NCBI RefSeq assembly: GCF_017874535.1
Contig: NZ_JAGGLS010000003.1
Location: 1-64,000 of the forward strand
Origin: Anaerococcus nagyae
Lineage (GTDB): Bacteria > Bacillota > Clostridia > Tissierellales > Peptoniphilaceae
DNA: 64,000 nt
Reading direction: 5' to 3'
Shown: piece after piece, positions 52,344 to 61,904 of the stretch
Numbering within the stretch: position 1 is the stretch's first letter
Layout: every line of letters starts with the position of its first letter
Notes under the pieces: generated by a model
What the model was told of the DNA's origin: nothing
What the model saw: only the letters and a program-made list of their open reading frames with translations
Database searches by the model: none
Translations under genes and position numbers: made by a program

Positions 52344-53633
52344 ATGATAGATATTAAATTATTAAGAGAGAACCCTGAACTTGTTAAAGAAAATATGAGA
52401 AAGAAATACCAAGAGGAAAAATTACATTTGGTAGATGAAGTAGTAGAATTAGATGAGAAAGTTCGTGCTGTAAAAACTGAAGGAGATAACTTAAGGGCTG
52501 AGCGTAATAAAGTATCAAAAGAAATAGGTGCCTTGATGGGACAAGGTAAAAAAGACCTTGCAGAAGAAGCTAAAGCTCATGTAAATGAAATTAATGATCG
52601 TCTAACACACATTGAAGAAGAAACTAGACAATTAGGTGAAGAAGTAAAATCTCGCATGCAAAAAATCCCACAAATTATAGATCAAACAGTTCCGCTAGGA
52701 AAAGATGATAGTGAAAATGTGGAGAATGATAAATATGGAGAACCAATAGTGCCAGATTATGAAGTGCCATATCATGTTGATATTATGGAAAGCTTTGATG
52801 GTATTGAGCTAGATGCAGCAAGAGAAACTTCAGGATCTGGTTTCTATTATCTAAAAGGGGATATAGCAAGACTTCAATCAGCTATTCTTTCTTATGCAAG
52901 AGACTTTATGATTGATAGAGGATATACTTATTACATCCCACCTTTTATGATAAGATCTGAAGTAGTTACAGGTGTAATGAGCTTTGAGGAAATGGAAAAT
53001 ATGATGTACAAAATTGAGGGTGAAGATCTATATCTAATCGGAACATCTGAACACTCAATGATTGGTAAATTCATCAATACAATTAACGAAGAAGACGATA
53101 TGCCACTTAAGATGACAAGCTATTCTCCATGCTTTAGAAAAGAAGTAGGAGCACATGGTATAGAAGAACGTGGAGTATATCGTATCCATCAATTCGAAAA
53201 ACAAGAAATGGTTATAATCTGTAAGCCAGAAGATTCTATGAAATTCTATGATGAATTATGGAATAATACAGTAGATTTCTTTAGAAGCCTAGAAATTCCA
53301 GTAAGAACACTAGAATGCTGTTCTGGAGACCTAGCTGACCTTAAAGTAAAATCTTGCGATGTAGAGGCATGGAGCCCACGCCAACAAAAATATTTTGAGG
53401 TAGGATCTTGTTCAAATCTAGGAGATGCACAAGCTAGACGTCTTGGAATTAGATTAAGGGGAGAAAACGGAACATACTTTGCTCATACACTAAACAATAC
53501 AGTAGTAGCACCACCAAGAATGCTAATAGCATTTTTAGAAAATCTATTACAAGAAGATGGTACAGTAAGAATACCAGAACCACTAAGAATGTATATGGGT
53601 GGTAAGGAAAAATTAGAACCTAAGAATAAATAA
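52344..53633 (+). CDS. serS: seryl-tRNA synthetase
   Basis: Class II synthetase, about 429 aa. N-terminal coiled-coil arm (residues 30-105) that grips the long variable arm of tRNA-Ser. Catalytic motifs: TSGSGFYYLKGD, motif 2 FRKEVGAHGIEERGVYRIHQF (FRKEVG...RVHQF type) and motif 3 GENGTYFAHTLNNT, with APPRMLIAFLEN. ATG 52344 with AAGGAG chosen; Ser T-box upstream confirms identity. Confidence 0.97.
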   Translation: MIDIKLLRENPELVKENMRKKYQEEKLHLVDEVVELDEKVRAVKTEGDNLRAERNKVSKEIGALMGQGKKDLAEEAKAHVNEINDRLTHIEEETRQLGEEVKSRMQKIPQIIDQTVPLGKDDSENVENDKYGEPIVPDYEVPYHVDIMESFDGIELDAARETSGSGFYYLKGDIARLQSAILSYARDFMIDRGYTYYIPPFMIRSEVVTGVMSFEEMENMMYKIEGEDLYLIGTSEHSMIGKFINTINEEDDMPLKMTSYSPCFRKEVGAHGIEERGVYRIHQFEKQEMVIICKPEDSMKFYDELWNNTVDFFRSLEIPVRTLECCSGDLADLKVKSCDVEAWSPRQQKYFEVGSCSNLGDAQARRLGIRLRGENGTYFAHTLNNTVVAPPRMLIAFLENLLQEDGTVRIPEPLRMYMGGKEKLEPKNK

Positions 53634-53639
53634 AAGATG

Positions 53640-53784
53640 GGGCTGTTGCAAAAGTCCCAAAATAGAAAAAAGACGAGGAAACTAAAAATTCTCGTCTTTT
53701 TCTGATATAATGTTTTTTAACACTGAAATATATATAAAAGATGATGTTAAGTTAAGTCTTGTAAAAATTATAATTGATGGATAG
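53640..53784 (+). mobile_element. IS 5' end relic, copy A
   Basis: Left end GGGCTGTTGCA (53640-53650), a hairpin AAAAGACGAG/CTCGTCTTTT (53668-53700) that also terminates serS, then an ATG frame at 53710-53784 (MFFNTEIYIKDDVKLSLVKI...) that ends after 24 codons. The frame looks like the N-terminus of a transposase, perhaps IS1182-like; the family is a guess. A related copy lies at 55019-55232. Confidence 0.6.
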
Positions 53785-53855
53785 ATTTATCAGAATAAAA
53801 AAAGACATAAATGTATGTCTATATATAGACAAGTTAGCATTCTAGATAATAAAGG

Positions 53856-54300
53856 ATACTTCTTATAAAAGAAAAGGCAGAAGCTGCTCTCTTAGGTTGG
53901 GATTTAGTTGATAGTGGAAATCATCTTGATTGGGATAGCAATTCCAAATATATTTCTATAATAAATAGAAGTGTTGGAATCTGGTAAGGATATCGCCAAG
54001 GAGTAGTTTAGAAGAGATTCGTGGAATAAATGGCAAGATGTTTTTACAAGCGATTATAATGAAGTAAGCAATACATTAGGAGTAACAAGTTCCAGGGGAA
54101 CAATGAAGTTAAATGATTATAACTTTAAAAATATGTCAAAAGATCAACGAACTAAAACTGTCACACATAAATTTGGACATGCACTTGGTTTGGATCATAC
54201 CTATGGAAAGTATGATGTTATTCAACAAGGTCAGTTGAGTATTGCAAGCTTATCATCTACAAACAAAAAATCCTATGATGAAGCTTACAGAACATATTGA
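53856..54300 (+). pseudogene. matrixin-like zinc metalloprotease, inactivated
   Basis: The frame from 53856 reads KAEAALLGWDLVDSGNHLDWD and SIINRSVGIW, then TAA (53985) and TAG (54009). Protein sense resumes in the +1 frame from about 54012 (DSWNKWQDVFTSDYNEVSNT, GVTSSRGTMKLNDYNF) to 54300. The zinc site reads THKFGHALGLDHTYG: H-x3-H-x5-H is kept but the catalytic Glu of HE-x2-H is Lys (54169-54171, AAA for GAA). With a stop, a frameshift and a lost catalytic residue it is dead. No signal peptide remains visible. Intact relatives are secreted matrixin-type proteases. Confidence 0.85.
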
Positions 54301-54318
54301 TATGAAAAGAAGATATAT

Positions 54319-54930
54319 ATGAACAAACAGTTTAATATGAAAAAAATAATTTCAATAATATTTAGTTTATTTATCGTTTTAGCTACTGTTTCATGCAGTA
54401 AAGAAAATATAAATAAGGAATCTAAAGTAGAATATATGAGAGGTGATTTTGCTGTAGATGTAGAGAACCCATATGAGTTGGTAGGATTTTCTGATTATTA
54501 TTTCATTGGCGAAGTTATAAGTCAGAAAAATACAGAATATAGACATCCTATTAATGTGGAAACTGAAAATGGTACTAAAGAGGTTACATCTCCATATACT
54601 AATTATGAAATAAAAATAATAAAAAATATAAAAGGAAATCTTCCGATGAATAAGAATATAACAATTACAAAGGCAGGAGGATTATCTAAAACAGGAGATT
54701 TAGTATTATATGAAAATGACAGCTTGCTTGATGTTGGTAAAGCGTATGTTATGACTGCATCTGCTCAACCAGATGGAAGTTTGCTAGTATCAGGTCCAAA
54801 TTCTTCAAATTTATTTGATCAAATCACTACAAGATCATCAAACTCAAATAGATACGATAAATACAACGAGATATATAATAATGAAGTAGAATTTAACAGA
54901 GAAAGATTTCAATTTAAAGATAATAAATAA
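54319..54930 (+). CDS. lipoprotein of unknown function
   Basis: 203 aa. Signal with lipobox TVSC (Cys about 30). The mature part has short beta-rich stretches (DYYFIGEVISQKNTEYR, TNYEIKIIKNIKGNL, GKAYVMTASAQPDGSLLV) like OB-fold or surface-exposed domains. No family recognised. It lies 18 nt after the metalloprotease pseudogene and was probably expressed with it; it remains open. An ATG at 54337 is an alternative start. Confidence 0.6.
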   Translation: MNKQFNMKKIISIIFSLFIVLATVSCSKENINKESKVEYMRGDFAVDVENPYELVGFSDYYFIGEVISQKNTEYRHPINVETENGTKEVTSPYTNYEIKIIKNIKGNLPMNKNITITKAGGLSKTGDLVLYENDSLLDVGKAYVMTASAQPDGSLLVSGPNSSNLFDQITTRSSNSNRYDKYNEIYNNEVEFNRERFQFKDNK

Positions 54931-55018
54931 TATATATTTAAATGAATATCAAGATTATAACACTTAATCCCCTAAGTTAAGGATAATCCTAAGGTGATCT
55001 CAAAAAGTTTGACTTGTT

Positions 55019-55232
55019 GAGCTGTTGTATAAGTTCTAGCATAAAAAAAGACGAGGAATCTAAAAACCCTCGTCTTTTTCTAATAGTATGCATTTATGAT
55101 CAATGTTAAAACAATGCATCATCACTAACTAATTTTACATTAGTTGATGTGCAATTCAATTTAAAATGAATTTTAACACTGAAATATACGTTTACGATGA
55201 TGTTAAGTTAAGTCTTATAAATATGATTTGAG
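55019..55232 (+). mobile_element. IS 5' end relic, copy B
   Basis: GAGCTGTTG (55019-55027), hairpin AAAAAGACGAGG/CCTCGTCTTTTT (about 55044-55079) and an ATG frame at 55167-55232 (MNFNTEIYVYDDVKLSLINMI, stop) match copy A in order. Shared runs include TTTTAACACTGAAATATA and GATGATGTTAAGTTAAGTCT. This copy has ~90 extra nt between hairpin and ATG. The two copies flank the protease and lipoprotein genes in direct orientation. Confidence 0.6.
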
Positions 55233-55390
55233 AATTGAATATTTAGAAATCATAAAATACAAAGCTACTTAAAAAATATCCAAATAACTAGCTTTATTAA
55301 TTGAACCTATTTTTAAGGGAAATGTGGATATAAGATAAAAATCCATCTTTAGATACAAGCTATTTGATTAGCTTAATATGAATATTCAAG
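55233..55390. other. non-coding gap
   Basis: Beyond the relic I see no gene here; a few codon-like runs on + (for example LDTSYLISLI-type frames) are broken and could be further transposase remains. Confidence 0.4.
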
Positions 55391-55445
55391 AAAAAAGTGA
55401 TGTTGCAGAATAGAATTGCCTATTCTGCAACATCACCATTTTTTA
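55391..55445. terminator. strong bidirectional terminator
   Basis: GTGATGTTGCAGAATAG (55397-55413) pairs perfectly over 17 bp with CTATTCTGCAACATCAC (55420-55436), loop AATTGC. AAAAAA precedes and a T-run follows. It ends the OatA-like gene on the minus strand. Its length and ATGTTGCAGAA sequence recall the dispersed GTTGCA palindromes. Confidence 0.88.
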
Positions 55446-57296
55446 TGCTCTAACCTTATTAACATTCAAAATCTTTCTCATAATAAGCTTCCCAAAGTAA
55501 TCAGAGCCTTCTACATTAGGATGTGTTCTATCTGGGGCTAGGAGGTCTGGTCTATCTTTTACAAATTCTCTCCAGTCTACTAGATGGGCTTTAGGAGTTT
55601 TATCTGTAAATTCTTTTAAACACTTATTTACATAGTCCATATATGATTGAGTATGTGAGGTATTTACAAAGTATACATCGCGCCCATCAGATATTTCCAT
55701 TATTTGCTTAAGATCTTTTTCATTAGCAGATCCATTAGATCCTAAAGATACAATAACTATATCTCCAAGTCCAACATTTTGTTTTACGCTGGATAAAACA
55801 GCTGGACCATCCACCATGTCACGTCCAACCTTACCATCTAGATAAAAGTTTGGAATGTATTTTCTGATATATGAATCAGCATTTATTATAACAGAATCGC
55901 CTATAGCTGTAACATGCAAATCAGCCAAATATTCCTTTTCCTTATCTGTAAAATCGAAATTGTCATAGTCCTTAGCTTTAAAGTTTGGATCTATAGTTTT
56001 TACACTTGGATACTTTTTTCTAGATTTTCTATTTGTTTTGTTTTTTTGCTCTGAGCTTGTTTTTGTAGATGATTTTTTATTGTTTATACTAGCTTTATTT
56101 CTTTTTTCTATTTCACTTTGGTTACTTTCGATCTCTTTTTTAAGTTCCTTTATTTCCTTATCTTTTTTATTTCCTATAAATAGAGAAACAATAGATAGTA
56201 CTATAAGTAAACCAGCAGATATTATTAGAAAATTTACTTGTTTACTTTTTCTTTTGAATATCTTATAAGTTAGTTCAGATAACATTACTAAAACTATAAT
56301 TTCTAATAAAAAGGAAACAAAGCTATTGATTTTTCCAACTATAAAGTATACAAAAAATATCTGAACTATATATTGCCATATATATAGGAAATAGCTTCTA
56401 TCACCTATATAAAGTAGTATATCCGTAGGAATATTGTGGCTTTTGATATCCTTAAGGTACATATCTTCGTAATTATATAAGCTTAAAATCAATAATCCTA
56501 CTAGTATAGTGTAAGCAATAAAAAATACTTTATATGAAGATATCTTGCTACCATCTATAAAAAAGAAAGGCAATATGGTAAGCACTCCCAAGCCCATATT
56601 AATTATTTTATGAGTATTTCTATCAAGATTTATTTTATCTTTAAGATAGCTTCCAAGTAAAAATAAAATTATACCTAAAGAAAATGCTGATATTCTAGTA
56701 TCTATTCCATAGTAAATTCTTGTTATATTTTTTGGGCTTTTTGCAAAATAGATCAATAAGCTAAAACTTATAATAGTTGTAATAGAATAAAGAATTAATC
56801 TAGTTTTATTTCTATTATTTCTAGTTATCAATCTATCTATTAGAGTGAATATTGCTATAAATTGCATGTAGATAGATACATACCACATATGAAGGAAAAT
56901 ATTAAAATTACCTAATTGGTTAAAATAATCATCACCCACAAGTATTCTTCTTATATTTTCAAAATTTAAGGCGACTGGTATTACCGATTTTATACTATCA
57001 TCAAATATATCCCTTGCAAAGAAAATTGAAATAACCATGGCTATAGCCATGATAAAATAAACTGGAGACATTATAGAAATGAATTTTCTTATAATAGATT
57101 TTAATGAAACTTCTTTTTTATTTTCACTAGATCTCATAGTAAGAAATCCAGATAGGGTTAAAAATATTATAACAGCTAAATATCCACCTGGTACAAAGTG
57201 GGCGTATCTATGAAATAAGCTTACTCCAAGAAATGCTACAGCTCTTAAAATATTTAGTGTATAATATTCTTTTTTTACTTTTCTTTTTTTTCTCAT
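55443..57296 (-). CDS. OatA-like peptidoglycan O-acetyltransferase
   Basis: 617 aa. N-terminal acyltransferase_3 membrane domain (about 10-375, ten or eleven spans; FLGVSLFHRYAHFVPGGYLA), a coiled coil (KKDKEIKELKKEIESNQSEIE, about 385-405), a Lys/Ser-rich linker, and an extracytoplasmic SGNH domain: AIGDSVIINAD (Ser), SLGSNGS and DRTHPNVEGS (Asp/His). This order is that of OatA, which O-acetylates MurNAc and gives lysozyme resistance. The substrate could also be another wall glycan. Confidence 0.85.
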   Translation of the reverse strand: MRKKRKVKKEYYTLNILRAVAFLGVSLFHRYAHFVPGGYLAVIIFLTLSGFLTMRSSENKKEVSLKSIIRKFISIMSPVYFIMAIAMVISIFFARDIFDDSIKSVIPVALNFENIRRILVGDDYFNQLGNFNIFLHMWYVSIYMQFIAIFTLIDRLITRNNRNKTRLILYSITTIISFSLLIYFAKSPKNITRIYYGIDTRISAFSLGIILFLLGSYLKDKINLDRNTHKIINMGLGVLTILPFFFIDGSKISSYKVFFIAYTILVGLLILSLYNYEDMYLKDIKSHNIPTDILLYIGDRSYFLYIWQYIVQIFFVYFIVGKINSFVSFLLEIIVLVMLSELTYKIFKRKSKQVNFLIISAGLLIVLSIVSLFIGNKKDKEIKELKKEIESNQSEIEKRNKASINNKKSSTKTSSEQKNKTNRKSRKKYPSVKTIDPNFKAKDYDNFDFTDKEKEYLADLHVTAIGDSVIINADSYIRKYIPNFYLDGKVGRDMVDGPAVLSSVKQNVGLGDIVIVSLGSNGSANEKDLKQIMEISDGRDVYFVNTSHTQSYMDYVNKCLKEFTDKTPKAHLVDWREFVKDRPDLLAPDRTHPNVEGSDYFGKLIMRKILNVNKVRA

Positions 57297-57396
57297 ACTT
57301 TTACCTCTGTAACATATAATTATAGCAAAATACTTATTAATTTTTTATAAAGAAATTATATGCTTTCAATATAGATATAAAATGTTATTCTATTTT

Positions 57397-58095
57397 TTAG
57401 ATCCTATTTTTAACATTAAAACCCATTTTTTTTATTGATTCTATTGCTAAGATGTCCATAGCATCAATTACATAATTGTAGTTCATTATGTCATCAATTA
57501 TTGAAAGTTCAGTACAAGCTAGAATTACACTATCTACACTTTCATTTTTCAACGATTCAACTAGTTTTAAAAATTGGGGAGCAGAGGTATTGTTCGTTTC
57601 TTTTATATCATAAATAGTCTTCATTGAAAGATTTTTTTGCTTATCATTTAGCTTATAAATATTTATTCCAAATTCATCTGCATACTTATCATATATACCA
57701 TAATCCATAGTAGCAAAAGTTCCCAGAATTGCAATATTTTTATAACCATGATCATTACAATATTTGACAGTTTCATATACCATATTAATTATATTTATGT
57801 TTGTATAACTATCTAGTTTATCTATATAATAGTGCATAGTATTACAAGGAATAGCTATATTTGTTACATCTAAATTTTCAAAAGCCTTGATATCTTCCTT
57901 TGCCTTTTTTAATAGTAATGGTTCATAAGTTCCGTTTAAGATAGCCTCTGTTCTATCGGGCATAAGTGTATCTGATAAAATAACAGTTGGGATATGGTCC
58001 TGGTCTTTATCGGCCTTAGTATATTTTACGAGCTTATTGTAAAAACTTGCAGTACATAATGGGCCCATACCACCTAAAACACCTAATCTATTCAT
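57397..58095 (-). CDS. aspartate racemase
   Basis: 232 aa of the Asp/Glu racemase family. The N-terminus LGVLGGMGPLCTASFYNKL and both active-site cysteines (IAIPCNTMHYY and VILACTELS) are present. It is divergent from the ATP-grasp D-aspartate ligase gene, with 79 nt between them, so it most likely makes the D-Asp that the ligase uses. Confidence 0.9.
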   Translation of the reverse strand: MNRLGVLGGMGPLCTASFYNKLVKYTKADKDQDHIPTVILSDTLMPDRTEAILNGTYEPLLLKKAKEDIKAFENLDVTNIAIPCNTMHYYIDKLDSYTNINIINMVYETVKYCNDHGYKNIAILGTFATMDYGIYDKYADEFGINIYKLNDKQKNLSMKTIYDIKETNNTSAPQFLKLVESLKNESVDSVILACTELSIIDDIMNYNYVIDAMDILAIESIKKMGFNVKNRI

Positions 58096-58186
58096 ATATC
58101 CCTCCTTGGTTTTATTTAGCTTTTTACATTATACGCTTTTATAGTATATTACTCTATGAGTTAAAAGAAGATAAATGGAGAGAAAA

Positions 58187-59377
58187 ATGGAAGAATTTTT
58201 ACCAATAGTTTTAGGTTCAGACCTAAATACATATTCTATAGCAAGAGAAATCTATGAAGCTTATGAAATAAAACCAGTAGTTGCAACATCAATGATTTTA
58301 CTACCTTGTATAGATTCACAAATTATTAATATTTATAAAAAAGAAAACTTTTCAAAAGATTCAGAAGTATTTAAAGAAGTATTAGATAGAATTTATGAGG
58401 AAAATAAAGATACATATAAGAACTTTATAATATTTGCCCCAGATGATGTTATGAGAACTTATGCTTTAAAAAATATTGATAAATTAGATTTTAATCCTAT
58501 CATGCCTTACGCGTCAATTGAAGTCATAAAAGATCTTTCTACTAAAAATGACTTTTATAAAAAAATTAAAGAATTAGGTCTTGCTCCTAAGACATTTATA
58601 GCTAGTAAAGAAAATTATAAGGACTTATCTTACCCTAACGAAGTTTTTATAAAGCCAGATAATGATGTATTTTATAAATCTCTTGATTTTGAAGGTCAGC
58701 AAAAAGGCTACCACTCAAAATCTATAGATGAAACTATTAAAATTCTAGAAAGAATTTTTAATGCGGGTTATGATTACAATATCTTAGTTCAAGAGTTTGT
58801 AGTTGGTGGAGATGGCAGTGAATATACTATAGAAGGGTATAGATCAGAGAATACAATTTCTATGGCTATGTCAAAAAATATCTTGCTAGATAAGAGAGTG
58901 GAATGGATTGGTAACTTTGTAGCCAAAGTAGATTCAGATGAAAAGATCTTATTTGATTACGCTAGGGATATAGTGAAGACTTTAGGTGTTTATGGACTTT
59001 TTAACATTGACTTTAAAAAGGATATTAGAACAGGTAAGTTTTATTCATTTGAGATTAACCTACGCCAAGGTAGAAGCCACTATTTTGCAACACTTAATGG
59101 TGTAAATACAAGTAAGCTTGCTATAGAAGATAAGATTTTTGGAAGAGAAGAGGAGATCATAGGAGATAAATCCTTTAGATACTATAACCTTGACCTAGCT
59201 CAGACAATAGATAATTTAGAAGATGGTTTAAGAGACGAATTTGAAAAAAATAATAGAAAAAATAATTCAGCTAATCCTTTAGTTTATGAAAAAGATTGGA
59301 ACTTAAGAAGGAAGATAAAAATAAATAAGTACTTAAATAAATTAAGTAAAGAAACTTTTGCTATTAAAGAAATATAA
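58187..59377 (+). CDS. ATP-grasp ligase, probable D-aspartate ligase (Aslfm-like)
   Basis: About 396 aa. ATP-grasp layout: VLGSDLNTYSIAREIYE at the start, IKPDNDVFYKS and the phosphate loop in YHSKSID, VQEFVVGGDGSEYTIEGYR, and the metal-binding FEINLRQGRSHYF. Relatives of this type in Enterococcus and Lactococcus add D-Asp to the stem-peptide lysine of the UDP-MurNAc pentapeptide. The adjacent aspartate racemase supports that. ATG 58187 follows GGAGAG; an ATG four codons upstream is possible. Confidence 0.75.
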   Translation: MEEFLPIVLGSDLNTYSIAREIYEAYEIKPVVATSMILLPCIDSQIINIYKKENFSKDSEVFKEVLDRIYEENKDTYKNFIIFAPDDVMRTYALKNIDKLDFNPIMPYASIEVIKDLSTKNDFYKKIKELGLAPKTFIASKENYKDLSYPNEVFIKPDNDVFYKSLDFEGQQKGYHSKSIDETIKILERIFNAGYDYNILVQEFVVGGDGSEYTIEGYRSENTISMAMSKNILLDKRVEWIGNFVAKVDSDEKILFDYARDIVKTLGVYGLFNIDFKKDIRTGKFYSFEINLRQGRSHYFATLNGVNTSKLAIEDKIFGREEEIIGDKSFRYYNLDLAQTIDNLEDGLRDEFEKNNRKNNSANPLVYEKDWNLRRKIKINKYLNKLSKETFAIKEI

Positions 59378-59382
59378 AAAAA

Positions 59383-59460
59383 GGACTGTGCTGATGAGCT
59401 GACCCTTAAAATCTGTTTAAGTTTGACTTGATGGGTCAGCGTATGCAACAGTCCCTTTTT
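59383..59460. mobile_element. palindromic element acting as bidirectional terminator
   Basis: GGACTGT (59383-59389) is mirrored by ACAGTCC (59448-59454), and CTGACCC (59399-59405) by GGGTCAG (59433-59439). Read on the minus strand, the right end is GGGACTGTTGCA, like the ends of the 11909 element. Both sides carry A/T runs. It separates two converging genes. Confidence 0.7.
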
Positions 59461-60322
59461 AGTGCTTTAGCAAATCATTATTTTCAAATATTAATGGTTT
59501 GGCAGGATAACTTTCACTAGAGAAGTCGTATAGTTTCATTAGATAATCATATAGGTCTTTCCTATCTTTGAATATTATTGCTTGGTAGGGAGATGTAAAT
59601 GCTAATTTTTCTACTAACATTATTCTGCTATCTTCTAGAGGAAATAATATTCCAGTGTGGCCTACAAATAATTCGTTATCATTTTCATCTAGTTCTGAAA
59701 AGATATAAACCGAAATTACTGAATACTTATTGTTATTAGAAAAAGTAATTCCGTTTTTATTCCAAAAGCTTTTAATTTTTTCTAGATGGACGTTTGGATC
59801 TCCTGTATTTTTAGTCTTTATAGCTGAGTAAAATTTATTAAATTTATCAATTTCGTTTTTTTCTAAAGTTGAGACAGGTGGATTGCTAAAAGTTGAATTA
59901 TCGATTTCTACAGCAGATAAGCTTGGATTTTCTATGTGTTTTATATTTATTTTATCTGATACTAAACCAAAAGTAGTTATCCTACAATTTATTCCTGCAA
60001 ATTCTGGATATTTTTTAAATAGTTCATCTTGCATGGTATATACATCATAGTCTGGTATTTTATTTGCTTTTTTGTAGTCTTTTTCTATTAATAAGCTATT
60101 ATCTACATTTGCATTAAAGAAATCAACTTGATTGAAAAATCTATCTATGTTTTTTTGGCTAATACCACTACTTTCCATTATATTTTTAATATCATCTTTA
60201 GATTTATCAGTGACAATATTATTAAAAATATATTTATAATCCTTATTTTGTGGAATATTTTCGTTTTTACAAGCACTTAAGCTTAAAATAGCTAATAGTA
60301 ATATTAATATCTTTTTTTTCAT
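59459..60322 (-). CDS. lipoprotein of unknown function
   Basis: 287 aa. Signal with lipobox SLSAC (Cys 18). The mature domain is mixed alpha/beta and I recognise no family (segments SGISQKNIDRFFNQVDFF, GINCRITTFGLV, VISVYIFSELDEND, GHTGILFPLED). It lies 37 nt after the YihY/cyclo-ligase gene and probably shares its transcript. Confidence 0.65.
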   Translation of the reverse strand: MKKKILILLLAILSLSACKNENIPQNKDYKYIFNNIVTDKSKDDIKNIMESSGISQKNIDRFFNQVDFFNANVDNSLLIEKDYKKANKIPDYDVYTMQDELFKKYPEFAGINCRITTFGLVSDKINIKHIENPSLSAVEIDNSTFSNPPVSTLEKNEIDKFNKFYSAIKTKNTGDPNVHLEKIKSFWNKNGITFSNNNKYSVISVYIFSELDENDNELFVGHTGILFPLEDSRIMLVEKLAFTSPYQAIIFKDRKDLYDYLMKLYDFSSESYPAKPLIFENNDLLKH

Positions 60323-60359
60323 AAAACTCCTTAATTAAAGAGGCCATAAGGTCTTTAAG

Positions 60360-61904
60360 CTAGAATATTTCTTTTTCTGTAATAATATAATCTAATTTAT
60401 GGTCGTATTCATCAACTGGAATTTGTTCTACTTGATAGTTGCTTTGAAAGAGACCTATGGAAGTTGTCTTTGATTTATTTAAAAATCTATCGTAATAACC
60501 TCCGCCATAACCTATACGGTTTTTATTTTTGTCAAAACCTAGTCCTGGTATGATTGAAATATCTGGATTGTCTTCAAATTCCATACTATAAGATGTTGGT
60601 ATGTTATATTCTCCAAGCTCTAAATTATCTATGTTATAAATTCTAACCGGTCTCATTTCAAAATTTTCTCTATTAGTTATATAAGGCACATAGACCTTTT
60701 TACCTAGTTCTAGCGATTTTTTTATTATTTCTAGGGTATCTACCTCATCTGCAACTGAAACATAGATAAATATAGAATCAGCTTTTTTAAATAGATATGA
60801 GTTTAAAAATTTAGTAAATATTGAATAGTCTGCCATATTTTTCTTATTAGGATCCATATGGTATCTTTTATTTCTAAATTCTTTTCTAAATGACTTTTTA
60901 TTTCTTTTTGGACTATCAATTGATTTTTTCATTTCCTGACCTCCTATTGTACTTTCAACTGTTTCTTTAAACGACTTATTAGATTTTTCAAATTCTATAA
61001 TTTCTTCTTGTGAATCTATTTCATAGTTTTTTCTAACAGCATCAATTAGCTCAGCTCCTAAGATAAGTATAGTTGAAACTAAATTAAGCCAGATAAATAA
61101 GGCAAGTATACCAGCTAAAGCTCCATATACTACTGATTGTTTAGAGAAGTTATTTAAGAAAAATGAGTATATAAATGTAGCTATATAAATAGTAACTGTT
61201 GCAAATATACCGCCATAAACAGCTTCTTTGAAGGGGATTCTATCTTCCTTATTATTTGGTGCAAATTTATAAAAAATTCCAAAAACTAAAGACATTATTA
61301 GTATAGGTACTAGGATTACTGTTAGTCTAAATAAAGGTGACTTTAGAGTTTTTAGAATTTTATCAAAAATTCCACCAAAGGCTCTATCAGAAAGTCGTGT
61401 TAGTACTTTATCATTTATAAAGGTTAAGATACTTGGTCCATAAATTTGAGATACAAGAATAAATACTATAAATGCTACAAAAATTAATGTATAGAGTATT
61501 GATAAAAGTCTTTGTTTTACATATTTAGTTTCATCTTGTAAACCATAAGCTTTATTTATGGATGTCATAAGATTATTTATACCTTTAGTAGCTGACCATA
61601 AAGCAAATAAAACAGTTATTACTGTTATTGATGCAGAGCTTGTATTAACAAACATAGTGTCTATAACCCACTTTACCATATCTTGAGACGAGGATGGTAA
61701 AAAGTCTATCAAGGAGTAAATAGCATTTACATTATTTTCTAAAACCTTAGAACCTACTGTTACAAGCACCATCAATAAAGGAATGGATGCTTGTAAAAAG
61801 TAGAAAGACAAGGCTGCAGAATTATTAGTAATTTCATGATTTTTAAATCTATAGACCATATTACTGGCAGTCTTTTTAAATTTTACTTTTGTTTCAATTT
61901 TCAT
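60360..61904 (-). CDS. YihY membrane protein joined to 5-formyltetrahydrofolate cyclo-ligase
   Basis: 514 aa in one frame. Residues 1-324 are a YihY/BrkB-type membrane protein: RFKNHEITNNSAALSFYFLQ (N-terminal part), six spans, GALAGILALFIWLNLVSTI. Residues 325-514 are a complete 5-formyl-THF cyclo-ligase: KKSFRKEFRNKR, VPYITNRENFEMR, then PGLGFDKNKNRIGYGGGYYDRFL (the signature, here split after KNK). At the joint an ATG (60932) has a perfect GGAGG (60940-60944) 7 nt before it, so the ligase may also be made alone. 190 aa is the normal size of the free enzyme. Confidence 0.85.
   Translation of the reverse strand: MKIETKVKFKKTASNMVYRFKNHEITNNSAALSFYFLQASIPLLMVLVTVGSKVLENNVNAIYSLIDFLPSSSQDMVKWVIDTMFVNTSSASITVITVLFALWSATKGINNLMTSINKAYGLQDETKYVKQRLLSILYTLIFVAFIVFILVSQIYGPSILTFINDKVLTRLSDRAFGGIFDKILKTLKSPLFRLTVILVPILIMSLVFGIFYKFAPNNKEDRIPFKEAVYGGIFATVTIYIATFIYSFFLNNFSKQSVVYGALAGILALFIWLNLVSTILILGAELIDAVRKNYEIDSQEEIIEFEKSNKSFKETVESTIGGQEMKKSIDSPKRNKKSFRKEFRNKRYHMDPNKKNMADYSIFTKFLNSYLFKKADSIFIYVSVADEVDTLEIIKKSLELGKKVYVPYITNRENFEMRPVRIYNIDNLELGEYNIPTSYSMEFEDNPDISIIPGLGFDKNKNRIGYGGGYYDRFLNKSKTTSIGLFQSNYQVEQIPVDEYDHKLDYIITEKEIF

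Noticed and set aside
54103-54300. Intact 65-aa metalloprotease-like gene
   Set aside because: It is the 3' end of a longer protease gene that continues in other frames upstream, and its catalytic Glu is Lys.
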